DNA from: an uncultured Pelagibacteraceae bacterium
GTDB taxonomy: Bacteria; Pseudomonadota; Alphaproteobacteria; Pelagibacterales; Pelagibacteraceae
Assembly (NCBI GenBank): GCA_902588895.1
Contig: CACIRC010000001.1
Coordinates: 143,948-207,947 of the forward strand
DNA length: 64,000 nucleotides
Direction of reading: 5' to 3'
Shown here: piece by piece, positions 35,828 to 45,207 of the stretch
Numbering within the stretch: position 1 is the stretch's first letter
Layout of the letters: each line of letters opens with the position of its first letter
The notes under the pieces: generated by a model
Databases searched by the model: none
What the model was told of the DNA's origin: nothing
The model's input: only the letters and a program-made list of their open reading frames with translations
Program-made: the position numbers and the translations under genes

Positions 35828-36453
35828 TATAATTTTATAAAATTATCAATTATCTTAAGTCCAATTTTATCACTCTTTTCAGGGTGAAATTGTGTTCCAA
35901 AAATATTTTCTTTTTCAACAGAACAAACAATAGTGGATGAATAATCAGTCGTTGCAGAAATCACATTTTTATCTTCTGGAACAAATTCATAACTGTGAAC
36001 AAAATACATATGAGAATTATTTTCTATGTCTTTGAAAATTTTACTATCGTTCAAAATGTTTATTTGGTTCCAACCGATATGAGGAAGCTTAAACTTTCCA
36101 TTTTGATTATTGATTTTTGATACCTTACCTGGTATCCAGCCAAAACCCTTAGTTTCTGTTTCTTCATAACCAACATCAGCAAACATTTGAAGCCCAACAC
36201 AAATTCCAAGCAATGGTTTTTTATTGTTAATGGCAAACTCGTTTAAAGTGTCTACCAGACCACTGATGTTATTAAGCGCATCAACACAACTTTTAAACGA
36301 ACCCTGTCCTGGCAAAACAACTTTATCAGAAGAATTAATCTTACTTAAATCTGAAGTTACTTCTATATTTACTTTATTTTTAGCAACCTCTTTAAAAGAG
36401 TTTATTACCGAGCTTATATTGCCCGAATTATAATCAACAATTGTGACGTTCAT
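35827..36453 (-). CDS. hisH: imidazole glycerol phosphate synthase, glutaminase subunit
   Basis: Class I amidotransferase (208 aa) that gives ammonia to HisF. The oxyanion strand PGQGSFKSC, the nucleophile elbow LGICVGLQMF (catalytic Cys near 85) and the His-Glu pair in FGTQFHPEKS are present, as is the WIPGKVSKI and HIGWNQI region typical of HisH. Followed by the small lipoprotein gene with one-base overlap. Confidence 0.96.
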   Translation of the reverse strand: MNVTIVDYNSGNISSVINSFKEVAKNKVNIEVTSDLSKINSSDKVVLPGQGSFKSCVDALNNISGLVDTLNEFAINNKKPLLGICVGLQMFADVGYEETETKGFGWIPGKVSKINNQNGKFKLPHIGWNQINILNDSKIFKDIENNSHMYFVHSYEFVPEDKNVISATTDYSSTIVCSVEKENIFGTQFHPEKSDKIGLKIIDNFIKL

Positions 36454-36458
36454 TAAAC

Positions 36459-37049
36459 TTATAATGAGCCTTTAGTTGATGGAATGCTCTTCTTGTTTCT
36501 TGGATCCATTTCTAATGCAGCTCTTAACGATCTTGCTAATGCTTTATAGCAAGATTCAATAATGTGGTGGCTATTATCACCATAAATATTTTCAACGTGC
36601 ATGGTGATACCTGCAGATTGAGAGAAAGCTTGGAACCATTCTTTAAATAATTCTGTATCCATTTCTCCAAGTTTCTCAACTTTAAGTTTTACTTTCCAAA
36701 TCAAATAAGGTCTGTTTGATACATCAATAGCTACTCTAGTTAAAGTTTCATCCATTGGTATAACTGTGTGAGCATATCTTTTTATACCTACAAATTTTTT
36801 TGCCGCTTTTTTTAAAGCTTCTCCAATTGCAATACCTGTATCTTCCGTTGTGTGGTGAAGATCAATGTGTGTATCTCCTTTTGCTTTAACCTTAAGATCA
36901 ATTAAAGAGTGCTTTGATAACTGTTCGAGCATATGATCTAAGAAACCTATACCAGTGTCAATTTGGTACTTACCTTTACCATCAATATTTACTTCAACAT
37001 TAATGCTGGTTTCTTTTGTTTTTCGAGATACTTTTCCTTTTCTAGCCAT
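36459..37049 (-). CDS. hisB: imidazoleglycerol-phosphate dehydratase
   Basis: Monofunctional HisB (196 aa) without the phosphatase domain found in enterobacteria. Paired metal-binding motifs are visible: [10 protein letters not shown] and [17 protein letters not shown] in the first half, and [19 protein letters not shown] in the second. It heads the leftward his block (hisB-hisH-lipoprotein-hisA-hisF-hisE), and its start is 89 bases from the divergent hslV start, which is where the operon promoter must be. Confidence 0.97.
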   Translation of the reverse strand: MARKGKVSRKTKETSINVEVNIDGKGKYQIDTGIGFLDHMLEQLSKHSLIDLKVKAKGDTHIDLHHTTEDTGIAIGEALKKAAKKFVGIKRYAHTVIPMDETLTRVAIDVSNRPYLIWKVKLKVEKLGEMDTELFKEWFQAFSQSAGITMHVENIYGDNSHHIIESCYKALARSLRAALEMDPRNKKSIPSTKGSL

Positions 37050-37103
37050 ATATTTTCAATGGTATACATACATAATCCCACTATATCAATATCAGTCTAC
37101 ACA

Positions 37104-37132
37104 CTTGAAGTATCAAAAATAGTTACCATTTA
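37104..37132 (+). promoter_or_regulatory. possible RpoH (sigma-32)-type promoter for hslVU
   Basis: CTTGAA at 37104-37109, then 16 bases, then CCATTT at 37126-37131. This resembles heat-shock sigma factor sites (CTTGAA and CYTATNT/CCCATNT halves). hslVU is a classic RpoH target. The site would place transcription start at or just before the ATG, implying a leaderless message. Low confidence because the match was made by eye in A+T-rich DNA. Confidence 0.3.
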
Positions 37133-37138
37133 TTAAGT

Positions 37139-37654
37139 ATGACAACAATTGTACTAGTCAGAAAAAATAATGATGTAGTCGTTGCTGGTGATGGACAAGT
37201 AAGTATGGGAAATACTGTCGTTAAAAGCACCGCTTCAAAAGTTAGAAAAATTGAAAAAAGAGATGTTGTTGCGGGTTTTGCAGGATCAACTGCGGACGCA
37301 TTAACTTTATTTGAAAGATTAGAAGGCAAACTAGAGAAACATGCTGGAAATTTATCTAGGGCTGCTGTCGAATTAGCAAAAGATTGGAGAACAGATAAAT
37401 ATTTAAGAAGATTGGAAGCGTTGATGGCTGTTGGTGATAAAAACAATAGCTATATTATTTCTGGAACAGGTGATGTTCTAGAGCCTGAAGGAGATGTAAT
37501 TGGAATTGGTTCTGGCGGCAATTATGCTCTAGCTGCAGGAAAAGTATTAATGGAAGGAAATATGTCTGCTGAGGAAGTTGCTAAAAAAGCAATTAAAGTT
37601 GCTGCTGATATATGTGTTTTCACAAACGAAAATGTTAAAATTGAAAAAATATAA
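37139..37654 (+). CDS. hslV: ATP-dependent protease subunit HslV
   Basis: Peptidase half of the HslUV (ClpQY) protease, a 171-residue N-terminal-nucleophile hydrolase. The chain begins M-T-T-I, so removal of Met exposes the catalytic Thr; [16 protein letters not shown] and [17 protein letters not shown] follow as usual, and [11 protein letters not shown] is near residue 123. The stop overlaps the hslU start by one base. It faces away from hisB across an 89-base promoter gap. Confidence 0.97.
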   Translation: MTTIVLVRKNNDVVVAGDGQVSMGNTVVKSTASKVRKIEKRDVVAGFAGSTADALTLFERLEGKLEKHAGNLSRAAVELAKDWRTDKYLRRLEALMAVGDKNNSYIISGTGDVLEPEGDVIGIGSGGNYALAAGKVLMEGNMSAEEVAKKAIKVAADICVFTNENVKIEKI

Positions 37655-39027
37655 TGGATAAATCAAACGTAACACAACTACACCCAAAAGATAAAAATCA
37701 AAAAGAAGAAGCTTCATTAGTAAGTTCTCTATCTCCTAGGGAAATAGTCTCAGAATTGGATAGATTTGTTGTCGGACAAAACAAAGCAAAAAGAGCAGTT
37801 GCCGTTGCATTAAGAAATAGATGGAGAAGACAAGCACTAAAAGGTGAAATGAAAAATGAAGTTTTACCAAAAAATATTTTAATGATTGGACCAACTGGTG
37901 TAGGTAAAACAGAAATTTCTAGAAGACTATCAAAACTTGCAGAAGCTCCCTTTGTAAAAGTTGAAGCTACAAGATTTACCGAAGTTGGATACGTAGGAAG
38001 AGATGTTGAACAAATTGTAAGAGATTTAATTGAAATTGCTATCTCAATGGAAAAAGTAAAAAAAAGAAAAGAAGTATTTGCACAAGCTCAAAAAGCAGCT
38101 GAAGAAAAAGTTTTAGATGCATTAGTTGGAAAAAAAGCAAGTCTTGCTACAAGAGAAAGTTTTAGAAAAAGATTAAGAAGTGGTGACCTGGATGATAACG
38201 AAATTGAAATTGCCGTGAGTGATTCTGGATCTAGTGGTGCTTCTTTTGAAATACCAGGAATGCCTGGAGCAAATGTTGGGATGATTAACATTGGTGAAAT
38301 GTTGGGTAAATCAATGGGTAATAAAGAAAAAAAGAAAAAAATGACTGTAAAAGAGTCTCATGAAATATTAATTAATGACGAGTCTGATAAATTAATTGAG
38401 CAAGATAAAATTATAAAGACAGCAAAACTTTCAACTGAGAATAATGGAATAGTATTTCTCGACGAAATTGATAAAATTTCTGCAAGAACTGATAGAGTTG
38501 GTGGTGATGTTTCAAGAGAGGGTGTTCAAAGAGATTTGTTGCCATTAATAGAAGGAACAACAGTTAATACCAAACATGGTCCAATAAAAACAGATCACAT
38601 TTTATTTATTGCATCAGGAGCATTTCAACTTGCGAAACCTTCTGATTTGCTTCCTGAATTACAAGGGAGATTACCGATTAGAGTAGAATTAGAAGCCTTA
38701 ACAAGCGAGGATTTTAAAAGGATTTTAAGAGAGCCAGATTTCAGTTTAATCAAACAGTATGTCGCCCTATTGAAGACAGAAAATGTTGATTTAGAGTTTT
38801 CTGATGATGGGATAGATGCAATTGCAAACATAGCATCTGAAGTTAATGCTACAGTTGAAAATATAGGTGCCAGAAGACTTCATACCATAATTGAAAAAAT
38901 ATTGGACGAAATTAGTTTTACAGCTACTGATCGTGCAGGTGATAAAATTATTATAGATAAAAACTATATAAATGAGAATTTAGACACTTTAGTTAAAGAT
39001 ACGGATTTATCGAAGTTTATTTTATAA
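37654..39027 (+). CDS. hslU: ATP-dependent protease ATPase subunit HslU
   Basis: AAA+ unfoldase of the HslUV complex (457 aa). [33 protein letters not shown] opens the fold (split over about 27-59); Walker A is GPTGVGKTE, the pore loop lies in [10 protein letters not shown], Walker B is VFLDEIDKI, and an I-domain insertion sits at about 110-240. The sensor-2 arginine lies in [18 protein letters not shown]. The C-terminal SKFIL tail, which docks in HslV, is present. The 3' end overlaps the sulfotransferase gene by 6 bases. Confidence 0.97.
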   Translation: MDKSNVTQLHPKDKNQKEEASLVSSLSPREIVSELDRFVVGQNKAKRAVAVALRNRWRRQALKGEMKNEVLPKNILMIGPTGVGKTEISRRLSKLAEAPFVKVEATRFTEVGYVGRDVEQIVRDLIEIAISMEKVKKRKEVFAQAQKAAEEKVLDALVGKKASLATRESFRKRLRSGDLDDNEIEIAVSDSGSSGASFEIPGMPGANVGMINIGEMLGKSMGNKEKKKKMTVKESHEILINDESDKLIEQDKIIKTAKLSTENNGIVFLDEIDKISARTDRVGGDVSREGVQRDLLPLIEGTTVNTKHGPIKTDHILFIASGAFQLAKPSDLLPELQGRLPIRVELEALTSEDFKRILREPDFSLIKQYVALLKTENVDLEFSDDGIDAIANIASEVNATVENIGARRLHTIIEKILDEISFTATDRAGDKIIIDKNYINENLDTLVKDTDLSKFIL

Positions 39028-39858
39028 ATAACTTAACTCTTTCATTTCTTTTTCAAATTTATCTTCTATTTCTTTTTTTAATTTTACATCGAGCATTTCT
39101 TTCCAATCATTTTTTGGACCAAGATAGAAAAATTTATTTTTTTTTCCTGTATTTTTATTCATTAAAGTTTCCGAAAATCCAAATTTATTTTCCATATTTT
39201 GCATTTGATTAAAAGAAGTAGTATCTAAGCATTTCTGAAATTTTTTTTTATCTAAAACTAATTCAATTTTTTTTAATTTATGTATAAATTTTAAGATTTT
39301 AAAAAAAATTTTTTCTTTATCAGTAATTAAATCTTCATATTTAATTAAAAGATATTTGTCTAAACTTTTAAAAGATTTCCAACTATTATAATTTCCACTC
39401 CAAGTTCCTGCATATGTCCAGATATCATCTTTGTTATTTCTCAAAGGTTTTCCACTAATCATATTATCAACACTATTTCTATGTGTTGAACTATTATGGT
39501 TTGCAGATGAAATTATGATATTTCTTGGATCTCTTACTAAGTATATAACTCCTAAAGAATTATTTAGATTGGTAAATGGATTGTTTTCAATATTAAATAA
39601 ATAACTATGAGTTTTTAAAAATTGAATGCTGTTTTTTTCATTAATTGAATTTTGTATTTTTATATAATTTTTAATAACTTCTTTTTCATCACTTACATTG
39701 ACACCATGCTTTAAAAAAAGATTTTTAATTGGAAATTGCAAGATATTGTCGAGTAACTTGAAATGAAAAATACCGTCATTAGAAAAAAAATAAGAGGCCA
39801 ATAATGATCTTGTAAGTGTATTGCCACTTTTGGGGTATGACGCTATCCAAACAAACAT
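39022..39858 (-). CDS. sulfotransferase-domain protein, second copy
   Basis: A 278-residue paralogue of the sulfotransferase at 27770-28627. The PAPS motifs are [13 protein letters not shown] near the N-terminus (the usual Trp after Thr is Leu here) and [17 protein letters not shown] near 106-122; [16 protein letters not shown] and the C-terminal [12 protein letters not shown] are shared with the other copy. Acceptor unknown. It lies between hslU and an Smr gene, both housekeeping, so it looks like a single-gene insertion into a conserved region. Confidence 0.9.
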   Translation of the reverse strand: MFVWIASYPKSGNTLTRSLLASYFFSNDGIFHFKLLDNILQFPIKNLFLKHGVNVSDEKEVIKNYIKIQNSINEKNSIQFLKTHSYLFNIENNPFTNLNNSLGVIYLVRDPRNIIISSANHNSSTHRNSVDNMISGKPLRNNKDDIWTYAGTWSGNYNSWKSFKSLDKYLLIKYEDLITDKEKIFFKILKFIHKLKKIELVLDKKKFQKCLDTTSFNQMQNMENKFGFSETLMNKNTGKKNKFFYLGPKNDWKEMLDVKLKKEIEDKFEKEMKELSYL

Positions 39859-39883
39859 AATAAAAAAAATAAGATATTATAAC

Positions 39884-40297
39884 CTATTTATTTCTTTTTA
39901 AAAAAATATAAAACGCACCTTCGCCTCCATCTTCTATTTTAGCATCTGTTATTTCATTTATCTTATTCATTAAACTTGCATTATTAGTAATAAATTCTGG
40001 AACAGAATATTTTAAAATACCGAGGTCTTTTGAAACATATGGATCTTTTTCATTTTCAGAGTGAAGACCTTTTCCTGTAACAATAATTAGTTTATTAATA
40101 TTTTCAGAAAAAGCTTTGTTTATAAAATCTTCTATTGTTTTATTTGCATCATCTAAAGTAAAACCATGCAAATCTATTGATCTTACTTTTATACTTTTGT
40201 TTTTTTGATATTTAAAATCTTTATTAGGTAATTTTTCAGTGCTATTTATAAATTTGTGCCAATCTTTTTTATCTTTGTCTGAAATATTATCGTTCAA
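39884..40297 (-). CDS. Smr-domain protein
   Basis: A 137-residue protein whose C-terminal half is a small MutS-related (Smr) domain: SIDLHGFTLDDANKTIEDFI (LDLHG-type motif), IIVTGKGLHSE (TGxGxxS-type motif) and the closing GGEGAFYIFLK. Smr domains nick DNA or RNA or act in ribosome rescue. It lies immediately next to the TimA-like gene, an arrangement often found beside secB and fxsA near alphaproteobacterial origins. Confidence 0.92.
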   Translation of the reverse strand: MNDNISDKDKKDWHKFINSTEKLPNKDFKYQKNKSIKVRSIDLHGFTLDDANKTIEDFINKAFSENINKLIIVTGKGLHSENEKDPYVSKDLGILKYSVPEFITNNASLMNKINEITDAKIEDGGEGAFYIFLKRNK

Positions 40298-40894
40298 TTA
40301 TGTTAATATATTTACTAACTGCCAATTTGGATTTGATGACGTGATATCTCGTGAAAAAATCCACGTATCATAAATTTTTTTAATCTTTTCAGGATCTCCA
40401 GAAACAATTTTTTTATCTTTATCTCTTATGCAGGTAATCACTTCTGCTATAAAATCTACTGTTACGTTTAAAATATTTCCAATTTTTTTATGCTCCTTAA
40501 TCTCAGCTTTATTAACTCCAATAAATGTTATTTCTGCAAAATGACCCCTCTTTGCTCTTTCTTTCAGTGCATCATCAAATTGATTATATATATCTTTATT
40601 TAACAGAGGTTTTGCATTTGTAATCTTATTATCATTATCACTAAAATCAGTAATAATTGTTTCATAAGCAATTTTTGCACCTTTTAAAAATTCTTTTTGA
40701 GCCTCATTATCAAACTTCTCTTTTGGTTTGGCCGCTTGATCTACCTTAATATTTTTTAAAACCTCTTTAAATTGAGCTGGTGATTTTCCCTCAAAACCAG
40801 TTCTTTTACCAAGAATGCCCCGAAGTCTCAAAAAAATAAATCCTGCAATCATCGCCAATAAAATAATGTCGATATATTCAAAACTATAATTCAT
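40298..40894 (-). CDS. Tim44/TimA-like membrane-anchored protein
   Basis: I use ATG 40894 (MNYSFEYIDIILLAMIAGFIFLRL), which gives the expected single N-terminal membrane anchor; an open frame 14 codons longer lacks family support. The C-terminal domain from about residue 75 has the Tim44-like pattern: FLKGAKIAYETIITDFS, LLNKDIYNQFDDALKER, and the strands ending DTWIFSRDITSSNPNWQLV. The alphaproteobacterial homologue TimA is the relative of mitochondrial Tim44; its bacterial role is unclear. Divergent from fxsA (58 bases between the starts). Confidence 0.9.
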   Translation of the reverse strand: MNYSFEYIDIILLAMIAGFIFLRLRGILGKRTGFEGKSPAQFKEVLKNIKVDQAAKPKEKFDNEAQKEFLKGAKIAYETIITDFSDNDNKITNAKPLLNKDIYNQFDDALKERAKRGHFAEITFIGVNKAEIKEHKKIGNILNVTVDFIAEVITCIRDKDKKIVSGDPEKIKKIYDTWIFSRDITSSNPNWQLVNILT

Positions 40895-40952
40895 TATTAG
40901 ATAGTAATTACTATGTTGATTAATTTCAACCAGCAATTTAGATTAAGGACAA

Positions 40953-41378
40953 ATGAACACAATTTTAATATCAATAGTTTTAATACCAATAATTGAAATT
41001 TATCTTCTTATTAAAATTGGGTCACAAATTGGTGCGATTACTACTATATTGCTTATTTTTTCCACAGCAATTATTGGTGTCTACTATGCTAAATATGAGG
41101 GTTTAAATACAATAAAATCAGGATTTATTCAGTTAAGTAAAAATGAGGCACCTGCTTTTGAAATTTTGTCAGGTGCCGCCATAGCTTTTGCCGCTCTTCT
41201 TTTAATAGTTCCGGGGTTTGTAACCGACATTGTGGGTTTTTCATTAATTTTTCCTCCTAGCAGAAAATTAATTTTTAAAAATTTTTCAAAAAAATTCAGT
41301 AAAAAAGAAAATTTAAAAAAAGATTATATTGATGGAGACTTTGAGGATATAGAAGATGACAATGACAGAAAATTATAA
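40953..41378 (+). CDS. fxsA: FxsA-family membrane protein
   Basis: A 141-residue inner-membrane protein with the FxsA core: IPIIEIYLLIKIGSQIGA near the start, a second helix (ITTILLIFSTAIIGVYYAK) and GAAIAFAALLLIVPGFVTDIVGF, then a polar acidic tail. FxsA in E. coli affects phage T7 exclusion when overexpressed; normal function is unknown. It overlaps secB by 23 bases, a pairing often found in alphaproteobacteria. Confidence 0.92.
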   Translation: MNTILISIVLIPIIEIYLLIKIGSQIGAITTILLIFSTAIIGVYYAKYEGLNTIKSGFIQLSKNEAPAFEILSGAAIAFAALLLIVPGFVTDIVGFSLIFPPSRKLIFKNFSKKFSKKENLKKDYIDGDFEDIEDDNDRKL

Positions 41379-41784
41379 GATTTTAGCTAAATTTATAAAA
41401 GACCTATCTAGTGAAACTCCAAATACAGAAACGTATTTATTTGTTAAAGATAACATCGCAAAATACCAACTTGGAATTGATATCACTTCAAAAGCTTTAA
41501 AAAATCAAATGGTTGAAATTAATACAAAACTTAAATTTGAAGATAAAGAAGAAAACGTAAAAAAATCATATTTTGAAATAATATACGCAACAATAATTAG
41601 AGTGAATGATAAAATAAAAGAAAAGAAAGAATTAGAAAAAATTATATTGTGTGATGTTCAAATTGAAATTTATTCTGATCTGGAAAAATCTTTACTAGAT
41701 CTTCTTCATAACTCTGGATATCCAGGTATTAAATTTGAAAAAAAAGTTGATTTTGAAAAATTATATAATCAAAGATTTAATTAA
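41356..41784 (+). CDS. secB: protein-export chaperone SecB
   Basis: A cytosolic tetrameric chaperone that keeps presecretory proteins unfolded and hands them to SecA. The 142-residue protein has the SecB opening (ILAKFIKDLSSETPNTE), the central VEINTKLKFEDKEENVKKSYFEIIYATIIRV strands, and the C-terminal LLDLLHNSGYPGIKFEKKVDFEKLY. Conservation is moderate. ATG at 41362 is an equally possible start. Its end overlaps dnaQ on the other strand by 4 bases. Confidence 0.92.
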   Translation: MTMTENYKILAKFIKDLSSETPNTETYLFVKDNIAKYQLGIDITSKALKNQMVEINTKLKFEDKEENVKKSYFEIIYATIIRVNDKIKEKKELEKIILCDVQIEIYSDLEKSLLDLLHNSGYPGIKFEKKVDFEKLYNQRFN

Positions 41785-42443
41785 AAATAATTTCTTTTCA
41801 ATTTGTTCTTTAAGTATTCTTTGTGTTTTTTTTTTTCTGTATCTGATGGTTTAACTATTTTTTTATAATAATTCAAAATAACTTCATCTTTTTTTTCGTA
41901 TTGATCATTTGTTTCTTGAAAATTTAAAGATGGCTCCTTTTGATCTATTAAATTAACATAAACCTTAGCAAGCAAGTCACAATCAGTTAATGCTGTATGA
42001 GTTACTCTTTTAGAATTATCTATTCTAAATCTTTTACATAGGGCATCTAGACTAATTTGAGAACCTGGAAATTTATCTCTAGCTAAAACCAAAGTATCAA
42101 TTACTTCGTTATCAACTTTTCCTGATCCAAGTATTTTAAGTTCATTATTTAAATGTGTTAAGTCAAACTCAGCATTATGAATTATAAGCCTTTTATCCTT
42201 AATAAATTCCAAGAACTCATCAACAATTTCATTAAATTTTTTTTGTTTTGATAAAAATTCGTCACTATAACCATGAACTTTAAAAGCTTGTTCTGAAACC
42301 TTTCTTTCTGGATTTAAGTAACAATGAAATTTATTTTTTGTTGGTATTAAATTTTCAAGCTCAATACAGCCTATTTCAACTATTCTATGACCATCTTTTA
42401 CAGATATTCCTGTGGTCTCAGTATCTAAAACTATTTCTTTCAT
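41781..42443 (-). CDS. dnaQ: DNA polymerase III epsilon subunit
   Basis: The proofreading 3'-5' exonuclease (220 aa) with the DEDDh residues: EIVLDTETTGIS (Asp, Glu), LIIHNAEFDLTHLN (Asp), and RVTHTALTDCDLLAKVY (His, Asp). The C-terminal 60 residues are a lysine-rich tail that would bind the polymerase alpha subunit. It is in the leftward block ppsR-maf-aroE-coaE-dnaQ that flanks the probable replication origin. Confidence 0.95.
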   Translation of the reverse strand: MKEIVLDTETTGISVKDGHRIVEIGCIELENLIPTKNKFHCYLNPERKVSEQAFKVHGYSDEFLSKQKKFNEIVDEFLEFIKDKRLIIHNAEFDLTHLNNELKILGSGKVDNEVIDTLVLARDKFPGSQISLDALCKRFRIDNSKRVTHTALTDCDLLAKVYVNLIDQKEPSLNFQETNDQYEKKDEVILNYYKKIVKPSDTEKKKHKEYLKNKLKRNYF

Positions 42444-42446
42444 TTA

Positions 42447-43013
42447 TTAAATTTTTTTTAAAATTTTTTTTATTTCCTTTTTAACAGATTGTTTTTTAAA
42501 ATCATTTTTAATTATGAAGTGAGATTTTCTCTTTTTATAAAAAGATGAAAGCTGTAATTTTTTAAATTTATTAAACAATTTGCGATCAAAATTTTTTCTT
42601 TTTATCAGTCTTTTTTCAATATCTTTTTTTTTTGAATCAACAAAAATTAATATATCTTTTTTATTATTAATTTTATTTTCTAATAATAGAGGTATATCCA
42701 ATATTACAATTTTCTTATGTTTGTTTTTCTTAAGAAATAATTTCATTTTTTTTCTAATCTCTTTGTGAATAATATTAATTATTTTTTTTAAATTATTGTT
42801 ATTACTTAGTATTGCTGCTTTAATCTCGTTTTTATCTATTGGAAATTTAAAAATATATTTAGGTAATTTTTTATTTAACCTAACAAATATTTTTTTATCT
42901 TTTTTATAAAGTTTTGTTACTTCGTAATCTGCATTAAAAACTGGATAACCAAAAACCTTTGCTACAAAACTTTTTCCAGATCCTATATCTCCTAAAATTC
43001 CAATTCTAATCAT
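42447..43013 (-). CDS. coaE: dephospho-CoA kinase
   Basis: Last step of coenzyme A synthesis. The P-loop IGILGDIGSGKSFVAK is at the N-terminus, FNADYEVTKLY matches the substrate site, and VILDIPLLLENK and RLIKRK complete the kinase fold. At 188 residues it is a little short, and it is unusually lysine-rich even for this genome. It overlaps aroE by 8 bases, consistent with the maf-aroE-coaE-dnaQ order seen in many alphaproteobacteria. Confidence 0.93.
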   Translation of the reverse strand: MIRIGILGDIGSGKSFVAKVFGYPVFNADYEVTKLYKKDKKIFVRLNKKLPKYIFKFPIDKNEIKAAILSNNNNLKKIINIIHKEIRKKMKLFLKKNKHKKIVILDIPLLLENKINNKKDILIFVDSKKKDIEKRLIKRKNFDRKLFNKFKKLQLSSFYKKRKSHFIIKNDFKKQSVKKEIKKILKKI

Positions 43014-43800
43014 TATCTAAAAGCTTTAATGTGTCTGTATTAACTTTTGGTTCTATATTGTGCCATAACTTAAATGCTTCTAGTGCTTGATAAACAAACA
43101 TGGTTTTTCCATTCTCTATCATGTATCCTAATTGTCTCCCCATTTTCAAAAAATGAGTTTCTTGAGGATTATAAATTACATCATAAAATAATTTATCATG
43201 TCCTAAACTTGAAAAATCTAAATTTATTGTTTCATTATTTAAACCAAGACTTGTGGCATTTATTACCATATGAGAATCTGTTAAATCTCCCCATTCTAAA
43301 ATTTTAAGATCATTAAATAAAACTTTCAAATTTTCTGCTTTCTCTCTAGTTCTATTACTAATTATTATCTCTTGAACATGCATATTCTTTAAGGCAAAAA
43401 TTATTGAGGGGACTACACCGCCAGCTCCCAGGATCAAAACCTTCTTACCTTTTATTTTAAAGTTTAACTTTTTAATCGCAGTATCAAAACCACTGATATC
43501 TGTATTATGTCCAACTAAATCACCCTTATCAAAAGTAATTGTGTTCACTGATTGAGTCTGTTCTGCCTCCTGGCTTAATTTATCTAAAAAAGGAATAACT
43601 TTTTTTTTAAAAGGGACGGTTACATTGCAACCAGCTATTTTTTGTTCTTTAATATCTTGAATGAAATTTTTAATTTCATGATCCTCTAGTTTAATTTTGT
43701 CATACGTCGCATCAATATTATTTTCTTTTAACCACCAGTTTTGAAGTTTTGGGGACAGAGAATGATCAATGGGATTACCAATAACGAAATATTTTTTCAT
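43006..43800 (-). CDS. aroE: shikimate dehydrogenase
   Basis: Reduces 3-dehydroshikimate with NADPH in aromatic amino acid synthesis. FVIGNPIDHSLSPKLQNWW binds shikimate, CNVTVPFKKKV holds the catalytic Lys, GHNTDISGF the Asp, and VLILGAGGVVPSIIFAL is the nucleotide motif (GxGGxx), with NATSLGL after it. 264 residues, normal length. It overlaps maf by one base. Confidence 0.96.
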   Translation of the reverse strand: MKKYFVIGNPIDHSLSPKLQNWWLKENNIDATYDKIKLEDHEIKNFIQDIKEQKIAGCNVTVPFKKKVIPFLDKLSQEAEQTQSVNTITFDKGDLVGHNTDISGFDTAIKKLNFKIKGKKVLILGAGGVVPSIIFALKNMHVQEIIISNRTREKAENLKVLFNDLKILEWGDLTDSHMVINATSLGLNNETINLDFSSLGHDKLFYDVIYNPQETHFLKMGRQLGYMIENGKTMFVYQALEAFKLWHNIEPKVNTDTLKLLDND

Positions 43801-44384
43801 TACAAAGAACCTATATATTCCTTTATTTTTGCAACAGGAAGACCCATAATTGTACTTTCATCACCTTTTATACTATCGAATAAATTTCTACCTTCTCCTT
43901 CTATTTGATAAACATTATATGCATAAAGGTTTTCATCTGATATTTGAGACAGATAGATTTTTAACTCATCATTAGAAAGATTTTTCATGGTTAACTCGGC
44001 TTTGTCAGTGTAATTCCAAATCATAGAGCCATTTTTTGATATACAGACAGAGCTAATTAAATGATGAGTTTTACCATTAAGCTTTTTTAAAATAATCATA
44101 GCTTCTTCCCTGTTCTCAGGTTTGGAAATTAATTCACCTTCCAAGTCAATAACACTATCGGCACCTAATACTATTTGATCAATTTTTTTTAAGCTAACCT
44201 TGTTTGCTTTTAGTTCTGCCAAATTTTTTGATATAATTTCAGGACTTGCCTGTTCTTTTAATAAACTAATTTTCACAATTTCTTCATCAACGTTTGATGG
44301 GACAACATCGCTTTCAATGTTATTTCTATCTAAAATTTCTTTTCTGACCTTGCTTTTAGATGCAAGAATGATTTTATTTAACAT
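43800..44384 (-). CDS. maf: Maf-family nucleoside triphosphate pyrophosphatase
   Basis: A 194-residue Maf protein that hydrolyses non-canonical or canonical NTPs to monophosphates. The phosphate-binding start IILASKSKVRKEIL, LGADSVIDLEGELISKP and LKKLNGKTHHLISSVCI are classic motifs; the GLPVAKI end is also expected. It overlaps ppsR by 11 bases. Confidence 0.95.
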   Translation of the reverse strand: MLNKIILASKSKVRKEILDRNNIESDVVPSNVDEEIVKISLLKEQASPEIISKNLAELKANKVSLKKIDQIVLGADSVIDLEGELISKPENREEAMIILKKLNGKTHHLISSVCISKNGSMIWNYTDKAELTMKNLSNDELKIYLSQISDENLYAYNVYQIEGEGRNLFDSIKGDESTIMGLPVAKIKEYIGSL

Positions 44385-45207
44385 TGTTTTGATATATTTC
44401 GTGAATTTTAATTATGGAAGCCGCTGTTTCTTCAACAGACTTTCTTGTTACATCAATTAATGGCCATTTATACTTTTGAAAAGTTTTTTTAGCATCCATA
44501 ACTTCTTTTTTAATATTATCTATATCTGTATATTTTATGTTTTCAGTTTCTCTTAAAGTGTTCATTCTGTTTTTTCTTAAATCAACCAATCTTTCTGGCT
44601 CAGTGCTTAACCCTACAACACAGGTTATATTTGGATTTTTCTTAAGAGTCTCTGGCAATGAATTTTCATTTACTAAAGGAATGTTTGATGTTTTAAATCC
44701 CTTATTAGCTAAATAGATGGATGTAGGTGTTTTACTTGTTCTGCTTACACCTACAAGAATAATGTCTGATTTATGTACTTCGTTTATTAAATTTCCATCA
44801 TCGTGATTCATTGTAAATTGAATTGCTTCAATTCTGTCGTAGTACTCTTCATTTAAAATATGTTGACCACTCGGTTCGTGAGTTGCTCTTTGATTAAGAA
44901 TTTTTGAAAAATTTAAAATTAAATTTCCAAGAACACCAAAGCATGGAATTTTTTTATCCTCACTAACATTTGCCAAGTACTTAGCTAAATTGTTGTCTAC
45001 GATAGTATATAAAATTATTGCATTTGTACTTTTTTCCGCATCATCTAAAATCTTTAAAATTTGATTCTCTGTTCTTGTGAAAGAATAGGAATGAACTTTA
45101 TATTCTATATTTAAAAATTGAGCTTTAAGAGCTAAAAATATTCTATCTAAAGTTTCTCCAGTCGAGTCAGAAATTAAATATATTTGATATGTATTATTCA
45201 TGAACAA
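44374..45207 (-). CDS. ppsR: pyruvate,phosphate dikinase/PEP synthase regulatory protein (RP001 homologue)
   Basis: A bifunctional kinase/phosphorylase (DUF299, 277 aa) that controls PPDK or PEP synthase by ADP-dependent phosphorylation. YLISDSTGETLDRIF at the N-terminus and the P-loop-like ILVGVSRTSKTPTSIYLANKG near 152-172 are diagnostic. This is the RP001-type gene that, together with hemE, flanks the chromosomal origin in Rickettsia and Caulobacter; here hemE is on the other side of a 261-bp gap. Confidence 0.95.
   Translation of the reverse strand: MFMNNTYQIYLISDSTGETLDRIFLALKAQFLNIEYKVHSYSFTRTENQILKILDDAEKSTNAIILYTIVDNNLAKYLANVSEDKKIPCFGVLGNLILNFSKILNQRATHEPSGQHILNEEYYDRIEAIQFTMNHDDGNLINEVHKSDIILVGVSRTSKTPTSIYLANKGFKTSNIPLVNENSLPETLKKNPNITCVVGLSTEPERLVDLRKNRMNTLRETENIKYTDIDNIKKEVMDAKKTFQKYKWPLIDVTRKSVEETAASIIKIHEIYQNNVK

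Noticed and set aside
36224-36433. Plus-strand open frame inside hisH
   Set aside because: It lies wholly antisense to a conserved gene; similar shadows occur across hisA, hisF and hslU.
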